Shown here: positions 25,608 to 32,497 of the stretch, piece by piece | How the letters are laid out: each line of letters opens with the position of its first letter | Position numbering within the stretch: the stretch's first letter is position 1 | Source of the DNA: Oscillospiraceae bacterium | GTDB taxonomy: Bacteria; Bacillota; Clostridia; UBA1212; SIG427 | Assembly: GCA_015069135.1 (NCBI GenBank) | Contig: SVJE01000004.1 | Span: forward strand, 62,001 to 126,000 | Reading direction: 5' to 3' | DNA: 64,000 nt | Notes under the pieces: generated by a model | What the model saw: the letters and a program-made list of their open reading frames with translations, nothing else | What the model was told of the DNA's origin: nothing | Database searches by the model: none | Made by a program: the position numbers and the translations under genes

Positions 25608-25656
25608 CAGGACGGGGGTCTGCCCCCTGTCTTGGGACCAAGACAGGGGGCAGACC
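25608..25656. repeat. Two GGGGTC elements head to head, forming a 19-bp perfect inverted repeat
   Basis: First copy caggacgggggtctgccccctgtcttgg (25608-25635). Its right part ggtctgccccctgtcttgg (25617-25635) is repeated inverted at 25638-25656 with only 2 nt between. Lies between the divergent ddh start and the rnpB promoter. Confidence 0.9.
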
Positions 25657-25669
25657 ATATGTTTTGCAT

Positions 25670-25698
25670 TTTACCAAAACGGAAAAATGTAGTATAAT
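25670..25698 (+). promoter_or_regulatory. Promoter of rnpB
   Basis: -10 TATAAT at 25693-25698; a weak -35 TTTACC at 25670-25675 with 17-nt spacing. Start predicted near 25705. Confidence 0.6.
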
Positions 25699-25703
25699 GT
25701 TCC

Positions 25704-26045
25704 CTGCAAGTAGGCTAAACGGTCGCTGGCACAAAGTCGAAAGGCTGTGCTTGAGGAAAGTCCGGGCTTCACAAGGCAGGGTGCCGGGTAATACCCGGTG
25801 GAGGCGACTCCCAGGAAAGTGCAACAGAAAATTACCGCAGGTTTTACCTGTAAGGATGAAAAGGCGAGGTAAGAGCTCACCGGGCCTATGGTAACATAGG
25901 TCGCTGTGTAAACCCCACCTGAAGCAACACCGTAGTGGAACAAATGGTTTGCCCGACCGTTCCCCTGGTGGCTAGAGTGGTGCAGTAATGTACCGCCCAG
26001 ATAGATGACCGTTCCCGACAGAACCCGGCTTACAGGCTTGCTTGT
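25704..26045 (+). ncRNA. rnpB: RNase P RNA, class A
   Basis: Catalytic RNA that removes 5' leaders from pre-tRNA. Hallmarks: GAGGAAAGTCCGGGC at 25753-25767 (CR-I), the GAAACCGCCACGG-like centre in degenerate form, ACAGAACCCGGCTTACAG at 26018-26035 (CR-V), and P1 closing arms gcaag (25706) and cttgc (26037-26041). The internal loops agree with the class A (E. coli-like) architecture usual in Clostridia, not the Bacillus class B form. Ends are estimated to within about 5 nt. Confidence 0.95.
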
Positions 26046-26060
26046 AAAATAAAAATAAGG

Positions 26061-26094
26061 AGCTACCTTAATTATTGAGGGTAGTTCTTTTTTT
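26061..26094 (+). terminator. Intrinsic terminator of rnpB
   Basis: agctacctt (26061-26069) pairs with gagggtagtt (26077-26086), with two G-U pairs, then CTTTTTTT. Confidence 0.85.
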
Positions 26095-26106
26095 ACGACA
26101 AAAAAT

Positions 26107-26133
26107 GAAGACTAGGGTTTGACCCCCGTCCGG
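26107..26133. repeat. Degenerate GGGGTC palindrome
   Basis: aagactagggtttgacccccgtccgg; left arm mutated, right arm intact. Confidence 0.6.
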
Positions 26134-26167
26134 GGTTTTAAATGGTGGCGGGAGAATTTTCGACAAC

Positions 26168-26204
26168 GAGAAACACCCTCCGGGGGAAGTGGAGGGTGTT
26201 TCTC
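26168..26204. terminator. Long hairpin between rnpB and the sigma factor gene
   Basis: Perfect 14-bp stem gagaaacaccctcc / ggagggtgtttctc with a 9-nt loop. It lacks a clear T-run on either strand, so it may be a bidirectional terminator or an mRNA 3'-end stabiliser for the convergent sigma gene. Confidence 0.6.
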
Positions 26205-26268
26205 TGCATTGAAATATGAGAATTTAAGGAAGATATAGTATCAAAAGTTGAAAACTGCATTTTACCGA

Positions 26269-27177
26269 CTATGCGAAAGCACGGATGCTTCCGGCGGTAA
26301 CTGATGTTCTCAGCTTTTTCATGGCTATTGTTTCAAGCTGGCGTACACGTTCACGAGTGATACCCATGTTTTTACCAATTTGTTCCAAAGTCATTGGCGT
26401 GCCACCTTCAAGACCGTAACGAGAACGGATGATATACGCTTCTCGGGGATCCATTGTGTCCAGAACCTCTCTGATTGTGTCACACAACATTTCATGGGAG
26501 GTTTCTTCATAAACAGGATCGGCAGGTCCGTTGTTTACAAAATTCATAAGTTCACAATTATCGTCATCTCCTACTGTGTAATTGAGAGATGCCACTTGTG
26601 TATTCACTGTTTTATACAATTTATATTCTTTCGGTGTCATTTTAACGGTTTCAGCCAGCTCTTCGTAAGTTGGTTCCCGTCCGTTGACCTCTTTGAAAGA
26701 TGTCTCTGCTTTCGAAATTGTGGTAAATTTTTCGCTCATGTGTACAGGTACCCGGATTGCGTTTTCAACTTCATAGATGTGGCGGACAATACTTTGTCTG
26801 ATCCACCAGATTGCATAAGTGCTGAAAGCATAACCTCTTTGGTACTCAAATTTTTCCACAGCTCTCATTAAACCTATGTTGCCGGCTTGAATAAGATCTG
26901 TTAAAGGGACATTGGATTTATATGATTGTTTAATGACTTTTGCATATTTTACCACCAATTTCAGATTGTGGGTAACCATTTTACTGAAAGCGTCACGATC
27001 ACCTTGCTGAATCAGTTTAAAAAGTTCAATTGTTTCGTCATTTGTCAGCAATTTGTATCTTCCGATTTCCGACAAATATGTTGAAAGGCAATCTGTATCG
27101 CTATATGTTACAGAGTCTGTGTCTGTTTCCGGTAAAAGCAAATTTTCATCTAAGCTTTCAAATTCGTTATAGCTCAT
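26269..27177 (-). CDS. Sigma-70 family RNA polymerase sigma factor (group 2-like)
   Basis: 302 residues, too short for the primary RpoD and lacking region 1.1. Region 1.2 around DCLSTYLSEIGRYKLLT, region 2 with LIQAGNIGLMRAVEKFEYQRGYAFSTYAIWWIRQSI (about 93-128; the -10 recognition helix), region 3 (about 140-215) and region 4 with PREAYIIRSRYGLEGGTPMTLEQIGKNMGITRERVRQLE (-35 HTH). Region 2.4 resembles the housekeeping sigma, so its promoters are probably sigma-A-like. An acidic Ser/Thr/Asp-rich N-terminus (1-30) is distinctive. GGAGG precedes the ATG at 27177. Stand-alone, so its regulon cannot be read here. Confidence 0.9.
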   Translation of the reverse strand: MSYNEFESLDENLLLPETDTDSVTYSDTDCLSTYLSEIGRYKLLTNDETIELFKLIQQGDRDAFSKMVTHNLKLVVKYAKVIKQSYKSNVPLTDLIQAGNIGLMRAVEKFEYQRGYAFSTYAIWWIRQSIVRHIYEVENAIRVPVHMSEKFTTISKAETSFKEVNGREPTYEELAETVKMTPKEYKLYKTVNTQVASLNYTVGDDDNCELMNFVNNGPADPVYEETSHEMLCDTIREVLDTMDPREAYIIRSRYGLEGGTPMTLEQIGKNMGITRERVRQLETIAMKKLRTSVTAGSIRAFA

Positions 27178-27384
27178 AAAATCAACCTCCTTCTAAATCA
27201 GGATTTTACCAACCCTGTGAGTTACAGTATATGATACAACAATTACAAATCAATTTTGACGAAATTAAGTATTTCCCAAAAAAAAATAAACAAATTCTAA
27301 ACGTTTTACAGGTAAAATTGGAAAATTAAAATTCAGATTATTTGAAATAATAGTTTTGTGGCCGCGAATATATTTTTGTGTAAA

Positions 27385-27400
27385 ACATAAAATTTTATGT
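27385..27400. promoter_or_regulatory. Perfect palindrome upstream of the MazEF-type pair
   Basis: ACATAAAATTTTATGT, 16 bp with no spacer, 47 bp before the antitoxin ATG. Place suits an autoregulatory operator for a ribbon-helix-helix antitoxin. The rest of the 269-bp gap shows only AT-rich sequence. Confidence 0.45.
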
Positions 27401-27446
27401 ATTCACTTGTAAATTTGTGGTTACACTTTGATTGGAGGGTTTTATA

Positions 27447-27710
27447 ATGGCCGAAAGTAAAAAGGTTCTGATAACTCTTCCGGAGAGCTTGTTAAGCGAG
27501 GTTGACTATCTGGCGTCACTGGATAATAAGGATAGAAGTCAGTTTATCGGTGAAGCCATGCAGCATTACCTTCAGGAGCGAAAAAGAACTGAATTTAATA
27601 CTAAGATGATTCAGGGATACAGTAAAATGGCTGAAATTAATCAAAAGATTTCGGAGGAGTGGTTAGAAGCAGAAAACGAAGCAATGGATTTGTGGGCAAG
27701 CAAAGAATAA
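27447..27710 (+). CDS. Ribbon-helix-helix antitoxin (EndoAI/MazE type)
   Basis: 87 residues from the ATG at 27447, preceded by GGAGGG. N-terminal RHH DNA-binding fold (KKVLITLPESLLSEVDYLASLDNKDRSQFIGEAM) and an acidic, helical C-terminus (EEWLEAENEAMDLWASKE) of the kind that occupies the MazF RNA groove. It should neutralise the toxin encoded 18 nt downstream and repress the operon. Confidence 0.9.
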   Translation: MAESKKVLITLPESLLSEVDYLASLDNKDRSQFIGEAMQHYLQERKRTEFNTKMIQGYSKMAEINQKISEEWLEAENEAMDLWASKE

Positions 27711-27728
27711 TTTTAGGAGTGAAATGCC

Positions 27729-28067
27729 TTGATTAAAAGGGGAGACATATTTTACGCAGATTTGCGACCGGTAGTTGGTTCGGAACAGGGCGGGATCCGT
27801 CCCGTCCTTATTATTCAAAATGATATAGGAAACAAATATAGTCCTACTGTTATTGTTGCGGCGGTTACAAGCCAGATTAACAAATCAAAGTTACCTACGC
27901 ATCTTGAATTGGATGCTAAAGAATTCGGATTGAGCAAGGACTCGGTAGTGCTTCTTGAGCAGGTGAGAACCATAGATAAATCCCGCTTACGGGAAAAAGT
28001 GTGTCATTTAGATGATAATTTTATGTGGCAGATAGACAGGAGCTTGCGAGTGAGTCTTGGTCTTTAA
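27729..28067 (+). CDS. ndoA: MazF/EndoA-type mRNA interferase toxin
   Basis: 112 residues starting at TTG 27729 with TAGGAG upstream. PemK/MazF fold: [31 protein letters not shown], the conserved [10 protein letters not shown](I)NKSKLPTH and [13 protein letters not shown]. The family cleaves single-stranded mRNA at short sites (UACAU in B. subtilis EndoA). Terminated by a GGGGTC palindrome that overlaps the last codon region. Confidence 0.94.
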   Translation: MIKRGDIFYADLRPVVGSEQGGIRPVLIIQNDIGNKYSPTVIVAAVTSQINKSKLPTHLELDAKEFGLSKDSVVLLEQVRTIDKSRLREKVCHLDDNFMWQIDRSLRVSLGL

Positions 28068-28104
28068 AATACAAGACGGGGGTCTGCCCCCCGTCTTGTA
28101 TTTT
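28066..28104. repeat. Extended GGGGTC palindrome at the end of ndoA
   Basis: aaaatacaagacggggg ... ccccgtcttgtatttt, arms of about 16 bp around tctgc; the T-rich right flank makes it a workable terminator on the plus strand and, by symmetry, on the minus strand for the next gene. Confidence 0.88.
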
Positions 28105-28106
28105 CA

Positions 28107-28385
28107 TTACAATTTCCAACCAGCAATTGCTTTAGTTTTCTTTTTGGTTTCTTTGTAATGACAATATTTAGACACCGATGTGAAGTTTTCTTTTTCACAG
28201 CAAGTCTTACATAAAGAGAGTTTTCCCTTTCTGGTAAGTGTCATTTTCGTTTGAACATGGAATTTGAATTTTCCTCTGAGTTTGATTTTGTGGCAGCAGT
28301 CACATCTGGGCAGAATTTCAGGAATATATATAATGAAAACCAACAAGGCAAATATAAGAATTTTTACAGTTAAAACTAAATCCAT
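28107..28385 (-). CDS. Small membrane-anchored protein with two CxxC pairs, unknown function
   Basis: 92 residues. One N-terminal hydrophobic helix (about 4-24) is followed by a basic domain with CDCC at 28-31 and CKTCC at 59-63, likely binding one zinc ion as a treble-clef or ribbon. pI is high, so nucleic-acid or phospholipid contact is possible. No clear ribosome-binding site upstream of the ATG at 28385, which lowers confidence. No family recognised. Confidence 0.55.
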   Translation of the reverse strand: MDLVLTVKILIFALLVFIIYIPEILPRCDCCHKIKLRGKFKFHVQTKMTLTRKGKLSLCKTCCEKENFTSVSKYCHYKETKKKTKAIAGWKL

Positions 28386-28429
28386 AATTAATAATATTCT
28401 TCGTCATAAATAGATATTACTTTGGTAAA

Positions 28430-28566
28430 AAGACAGGGGGCAGGTCTTATTTCCCGAAAAACACAAAGAATCGTCACAAATATGCTGATTTTATGTCGTC
28501 TTTTACAGATATGTATCGAAAAAAGTTATTTCCCGTTTTTGCGCCACAGGACGGGGGGCAAACCCC
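28430..28566. repeat. Composite palindrome-bounded element, copy 2, inverted (~137 bp)
   Basis: Fills much of the 325-bp gap between the small Cys protein and the SASP gene. Read on the minus strand it gives ggggtttgccccccgtcc, gggaaataac, ~85 bp with cgacata and gacgatt, gggaaataagacctgccccctgtctt: the same order and spacing as the 2089 and 39574 copies. Nothing coding was seen within. Confidence 0.72.
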
Positions 28567-28633
28567 ATATTCTTATATTAATTAAATATTAAACAAAAAA
28601 GTATACAATATACGATAAATATTATTATTGTAA

Positions 28634-28662
28634 AATTAAAAGAGACGGCGTTGGCCGTCTCT
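28634..28662 (-). terminator. Terminator of the SASP gene
   Basis: agagacggc / gccgtctct stem with 4-nt loop (28641-28662), then tttaatttt on the minus strand. Confidence 0.85.
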
Positions 28663-28710
28663 AAAATGGTTGATTTTAAGAGGAAAGACAAATTTTACAA
28701 AAAGATAAAT

Positions 28711-28902
28711 TTATTTGTCACCTTTGTAGTAGTTGTTACCTGTATAGCTTTCAAATACCTTACGGACGATGTTACCACCAATTGTACCAGCTTCTTTAGA
28801 AGTAAGGTCACCATTGTAACCTTCTTTCAAATTAACACCAGTTTCCTTTGCAATCTCGTACTTCATTTTATCAAAGTTTGTTTTATTTTTACTATTAGAC
28901 AT
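28711..28902 (-). CDS. Alpha/beta-type small acid-soluble spore protein
   Basis: 63 residues. Matches the SASP alpha/beta family: YEIAKETGV near residues 15-23 with the germination-protease site between E16 and I17, LTSKEAGTIGGNIVRKVFESY in the second helix. It coats and protects spore DNA and is degraded at germination. GGAGGT lies just before the ATG. Direct evidence that the host forms endospores; expected to be sigma-G dependent. Confidence 0.95.
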   Translation of the reverse strand: MSNSKNKTNFDKMKYEIAKETGVNLKEGYNGDLTSKEAGTIGGNIVRKVFESYTGNNYYKGDK

Positions 28903-28986
28903 TTTAAATTACCTCCAAATTTTCTTCGTAATCAGCTCTTGCTGACAATCATATTATTAACTGTTGATTCGTTTTAATACTGGGAA

Positions 28987-29205
28987 TTAATCCCTTGCGT
29001 GGGCTTCGGCATTGCGGAACAACAAACTGATAGAATAAAGACCGCAAACACCTACTAAAGAATAAACTATTCTGCTAAGCAGGCTGCTCATTCCGCCAAA
29101 AAGGGCAGCAACAATATCAAACTGGAATAAACCAACAGATAACCAGTTAAGGGCACCGATAATAACAATAATCAATGCAAATCTATCTAAACCGGTTCTT
29201 GCCAT
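28987..29205 (-). CDS. DUF378 family small membrane protein
   Basis: 72 residues with two transmembrane helices. The N-terminal ALIIVIIGALNWLSVGLFQFDIVAALFGG is the family signature, with RIVYSLVGVCGLYSISLLF forming helix two. Function of DUF378 is unknown. AGGAG precedes the ATG at 29205. It lies beside the SASP gene; whether it is sporulation-linked is not known. Confidence 0.9.
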   Translation of the reverse strand: MARTGLDRFALIIVIIGALNWLSVGLFQFDIVAALFGGMSSLLSRIVYSLVGVCGLYSISLLFRNAEAHARD

Positions 29206-29272
29206 TTTAAATCAGCTCCTTTCGCATTTATGATTTCCCGAAATGTAAAAAATATGTTAGAATTCTTTTGTT

Positions 29273-30025
29273 ATGAAAAATGTGGAAAATACGACAAAAA
29301 AAGATAATAAAATTTGCATAATTAATAGTAAAGCTCCAAAACCAATAATAAAAAATTTAGAATTATTGGGCTATGAGGTGCTACTTCTTCCCCCATTAAA
29401 AGGATTAGCGTCAAAAGAGAGTAGGCACGTTGATATGCAGCTGTGCCGTATTTCAGAACAGGAAATAGTATTTGCGCCCGGTGTAGATGGTGAAATACTA
29501 ACTGCAATTGAGAAAAGAAATTTTACCGTTATAGAAGGCAATACTTTATTAAAACGGAATTATCCTGAAAATATTGCATACAATGTGCTTGTAACGGACA
29601 CAATGTTTCTTCATAATACAAAATTTACGGATAGCCAAATTTTAAAAAAATTGCAAGACGGGGGTCTGACCCCCGTCTTGACAAAACAGGGGTATTCAGC
29701 TTGTAGTGCAATTGCTCTTTCGACAAAAAACAACAGCACAATTATATTAACGGGGGACTGCGGGATTTTTAAAATATGTAGGGAAAAAGGTATAGAAACA
29801 ATATTTTGCGAAGGTGTTGAAAATATCAGACTTGCAGGATACAACCACGGTTTTGTGGGTGGATGCTGCGGCAAAGACGGTAAAGTATTGTATACTTGTG
29901 GAAGCTTTGAAAAAACATTTTACAACGGAAGAAAAATTAGAGATAGCCTTAAAAAACAAGGAATTAATGTTGTTAATCTTTGGGGAGGAAAGCTAAGGGA
30001 TATAGGTGGCATGTTGATTTTGTAA
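29273..30025 (+). CDS. DUF6873-type protein (guanidino-group modifying enzyme fold) with in-frame palindrome
   Basis: 250 residues. Resembles clostridial DUF6873 proteins, which are assigned a GME (amidinotransferase/ADI-like) fold: N-terminal IINSKAPKPIIKNLELLGYEV, HVDM at about 44, KQGYSACS, TGDCGI, and GGCCGKDG near 200 with a possible catalytic Cys. No reaction is established. Residues 128-136 (Q-D-G-G-L-T-P-V-L) are encoded by a perfect copy of the GGGGTC palindrome, directly before the conserved KQGYSACS segment, without breaking the frame. Start has no strong RBS visible. Tentative family call. Confidence 0.72.
   Translation: MKNVENTTKKDNKICIINSKAPKPIIKNLELLGYEVLLLPPLKGLASKESRHVDMQLCRISEQEIVFAPGVDGEILTAIEKRNFTVIEGNTLLKRNYPENIAYNVLVTDTMFLHNTKFTDSQILKKLQDGGLTPVLTKQGYSACSAIALSTKNNSTIILTGDCGIFKICREKGIETIFCEGVENIRLAGYNHGFVGGCCGKDGKVLYTCGSFEKTFYNGRKIRDSLKKQGINVVNLWGGKLRDIGGMLIL
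29654..29680. repeat. GGGGTC palindrome inside the DUF6873-type gene
   Basis: Perfect 11-bp arms caagacggggg / cccccgtcttg around tctga, in frame. Confidence 0.9.
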
Positions 30026-30035
30026 TTTTTTTTAC

Positions 30036-30059
30036 AGGACAGGGGTCAGACCCCCGTCT
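30036..30059. repeat. GGGGTC palindrome after the DUF6873-type gene
   Basis: aggacaggggtcagacccccgtct followed by a-rich sequence; 11 bp beyond the stop codon, possibly a terminator. Confidence 0.75.
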
Positions 30060-30151
30060 AACAAAATTTGTTTATTTGAGCATTGAAACTTTGAACCAGG
30101 TACATAAATCCATTCATATAATGGAATTATGAATCTCTGGGGAGTGGTAAT

Positions 30152-30922
30152 ATGCGATGCATAAAGCTGTTAAGCGAAGATAAGGAATTAACCAGATATT
30201 TTACCTGTAAAGTGTGCCGTGTGGATGAAGAACATAACGGGTTTATGTGTTATGTGGAAAGAGAAAATATCGAATCTTTTTGTGAAATGTTGTCGGATTA
30301 TATATGGAATAATCAAATAAAGAAATTTCTTTGCTCATATACAAGAAAAAATGTTTTACTGACAGCGGAAGAGAATATGGAAATAGCTGCAAAAGCTTTG
30401 TCGATTGCCATGGGGATTAAAGACGGTTGCGATGTAATCAAAGAAAAGTTGTACGAGATTTTTGTTCAAAAGTGCCAGTGGATGTCATTAGAAGGCTTTG
30501 TAAGATTCCGCCTTAGAGAATTAAAAAAAGATTTATGTTCCCTGGCCGATTTATGCGCGGATGAGCTGATTGCAAAGAGAGAGTATGAGGATTTTATAGA
30601 GCTTTTAAAAAGTTTTGTGGAGTTGCAAAAACCTTCCAAAGAACCGGTGTATATTAAAGTTGAAAGAGATGGGACCCATAAACTTCTGGATACAAAAGGT
30701 AAGGAAATTTTATCCCCGGAAGAAAAGTCCGCCGGAATTGCCCCGGATGATTTGTTACTTTCTGCGTTGGTGTCCTGCTCTCCCGGTAAAATATTCTTAT
30801 TCAACGAAAAGTACAGTAAAAATCCACAGATACTTGATACAATAAAAAGTATTTTTACAGGCAGAGTTTTTTCTGTCAGCGAGGAATTTTCTTTTCCGGC
30901 ATCACCAGGTTTTTGGCAGTAA
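30152..30922 (+). CDS. YtxC-like sporulation protein
   Basis: 256 residues, typical of the YtxC family, whose members are sporulation-associated with unknown biochemistry. Recognisable stretch WMSLEGFVRFRLRELKKDLCSLADLCADELIAKREYEDFIELLKSFVELQ (about 110-160) and the C-terminal LLSALVSCSPGKIFLFNEKYSKNPQILDTIKSIFTGRV. The GGAG site precedes the ATG at 30152. The 3' end overlaps the convergent P-loop/Asp23 gene by 47 bp. Confidence 0.82.
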   Translation: MRCIKLLSEDKELTRYFTCKVCRVDEEHNGFMCYVERENIESFCEMLSDYIWNNQIKKFLCSYTRKNVLLTAEENMEIAAKALSIAMGIKDGCDVIKEKLYEIFVQKCQWMSLEGFVRFRLRELKKDLCSLADLCADELIAKREYEDFIELLKSFVELQKPSKEPVYIKVERDGTHKLLDTKGKEILSPEEKSAGIAPDDLLLSALVSCSPGKIFLFNEKYSKNPQILDTIKSIFTGRVFSVSEEFSFPASPGFWQ

Positions 30923-31712
30923 GGGTGATAGAATGGATATTTAGTGTTGTCCACTTTTCTATTTCTTCTGAAATAGCTTCGCGAATCTGAGTGAAAACTT
31001 GAGGAATAGGATATCCATAATAAAGCACCACGTCTGCGTCAATAGAAATTCCGTCAATTTTTTGCTCTGCTCTAAAACGTGAAAACTTACATACAGCAGG
31101 ATTTTTCAAGCTGACATGTTCTGCAAGTTTGTAAAGAGTTACATCAGAAATTGTATAGCTTCCGAGATAACTGAAGGTAGGGCGTACTACAGATTTTTCT
31201 CCCACAGTATCCAAACCGCTACCGGAGCCTTGCTTTTTCAACATGTTAAGAGGATCCAACATGAATCCTGAAAAGTCCTTTTTCAGCTCCAAAGATGGTA
31301 CAGGAATAACATGCTTGCCCTGGCTTCGTCTCGTGTTGAGAGCCTGCTGTATTTCAGCAGGAGTTGAAATGTTTTCGATTCTGATAATTTCATCAACACC
31401 AGGAAAACCAAGTCTCTGAGCAATTTTAATAACCATGTTGTCAGAAGTTCCCAAAATCAAAAGTTTGGCTTCAGGATCTTTTTTTAAAGCCTGACTGACC
31501 TCAAAAGCGTGGTCATCGTTGGTAAAAACAGCAGTTTTAACAGAACCGATACGAGTAGATTCCTTCTTGGCTGATTTTCCCGCAACAACAGTGCCTCCGC
31601 AAATCAGGAGGCCATCGTCAATGATGTATTTAATTTGATGTTGTCTTGCTACACCTAAAGCTCTGTGACTTTTTCCGGTGCCGCTGGGACCAACCAAAGC
31701 ATAAACAAACAT
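30876..31712 (-). CDS. P-loop NTPase fused to an Asp23/Gls24-like domain
   Basis: 278 residues. Walker A GPSGTGKS at 8-15 starts an NTPase domain reaching ~165; residues about 180-265 (FSYLGSYTISDVTLYKLAEHVSL ... VVLYYGYPIPQVFTQIREAISEEIEKWTTLNIHSITLTAKNLV) look like Asp23/Gls24 (DUF322), normally a separate membrane-associated stress protein. The pair suggests an ATP/GTP-dependent envelope or stress role; no reaction is known. Stop overlaps ytxC; the DUF6062-type gene is immediately upstream (stop and start adjoin), so the two form an operon. Confidence 0.75.
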   Translation of the reverse strand: MFVYALVGPSGTGKSHRALGVARQHQIKYIIDDGLLICGGTVVAGKSAKKESTRIGSVKTAVFTNDDHAFEVSQALKKDPEAKLLILGTSDNMVIKIAQRLGFPGVDEIIRIENISTPAEIQQALNTRRSQGKHVIPVPSLELKKDFSGFMLDPLNMLKKQGSGSGLDTVGEKSVVRPTFSYLGSYTISDVTLYKLAEHVSLKNPAVCKFSRFRAEQKIDGISIDADVVLYYGYPIPQVFTQIREAISEEIEKWTTLNIHSITLTAKNLVMPEKKIPR

Positions 31713-32384
31713 TTAATAACCTACAATCTTTCCTGTGCTACGCTCCAAAGCGTCCTTGGAATTTTTCCATGGTTCATCCTTGAAACGATAGTCAAATTTT
31801 TTAGTAAACCAGTTTACATCTTCTTTAATACGTTTAATGTTTTTAAGCTGAAGATTTATAAGCTCAGCTGCAAATTCTTTTCTGGTAAAACGTCCCAGAT
31901 ATTTTTGGGCACCTTCTAACATCATGGTAAAATGTTCAGTGCAAAAACCTTTACTATTATTAAATTTTGCACGAAAGGCCTCATCTTTGTGCCATTGTTG
32001 CAATATAACTTCTATGTATCGCTCCATTGTATAATCAAGTTTTTCGCAAATACAACACTTCTCCTGATGCTCCTTAAGATATTTAATAAGATCTTCCGGC
32101 TTTTTTGCTAATTTTACCATGTGCTCTGACTGTTTTTCTATATAAGTATCAATTACAAGACCTAACCCCAGTCTGTTAGCTCTTGAATCCAGAAGCATTT
32201 GAAAATGTTTGCGACAGAAACCTTTATCATTGGTTTCAATGCGATTTTCCGGTTGCATAAGGGAAGGTCCTAAAAAATAGTTTATATTATCTTCCTGAAA
32301 CCTTTTGTACATGTCGCAAAGGGGGCATTCACTTTCCGAATTGAAGGCATCATTAACCGGTATGGTGTAAATCGTTTCTTTCAT
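31713..32384 (-). CDS. DUF6062-type protein with duplicated CxxC...CxxxH sites
   Basis: 223 residues. Two similar halves: ECPLCDMY ... GFCRKHFQMLL (about 20-65) and KCCICEKL ... GFCTEHFTMML (about 110-155). Each gives C-x2-C and C-x3-H, a plausible zinc or FeS site. The pattern matches clostridial proteins of unknown function called DUF6062. Soluble, probably cytosolic. Adjacent to and transcribed with the P-loop/Asp23 gene. An upstream ATTTTACC (32446) reads TGGTAAAAT on this strand and may serve as extended -10. Confidence 0.8.
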   Translation of the reverse strand: MKETIYTIPVNDAFNSESECPLCDMYKRFQEDNINYFLGPSLMQPENRIETNDKGFCRKHFQMLLDSRANRLGLGLVIDTYIEKQSEHMVKLAKKPEDLIKYLKEHQEKCCICEKLDYTMERYIEVILQQWHKDEAFRAKFNNSKGFCTEHFTMMLEGAQKYLGRFTRKEFAAELINLQLKNIKRIKEDVNWFTKKFDYRFKDEPWKNSKDALERSTGKIVGY

Positions 32385-32497
32385 AAATTACTCTCCTTTG
32401 TTAAGAATATAATACCACAATTAAAAGCTCTCTAACAAGTTGCATTTTACCATGTAATGGGGTAAAATTATAAAGATATATCGAGGAGGATTTTATT

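Noticed and set aside
25608-25656. Insertion sequence remnant
   Set aside because: No transposase coding fragment or long terminal repeats, only small palindromes.
24543-25658. Longer ddh beginning at 25658
   Set aside because: The extension is the translated double palindrome; MNNKIRIGIMGYG at 25532 is the family start and has AAGGA.
26168-26204. Part of rnpB
   Set aside because: RNase P RNA is complete by 26045 and is followed by its own terminator.
28651-28977. 108-codon plus-strand frame over the SASP gene
   Set aside because: The opposite strand encodes an unmistakable SASP with ribosome-binding site and terminator.
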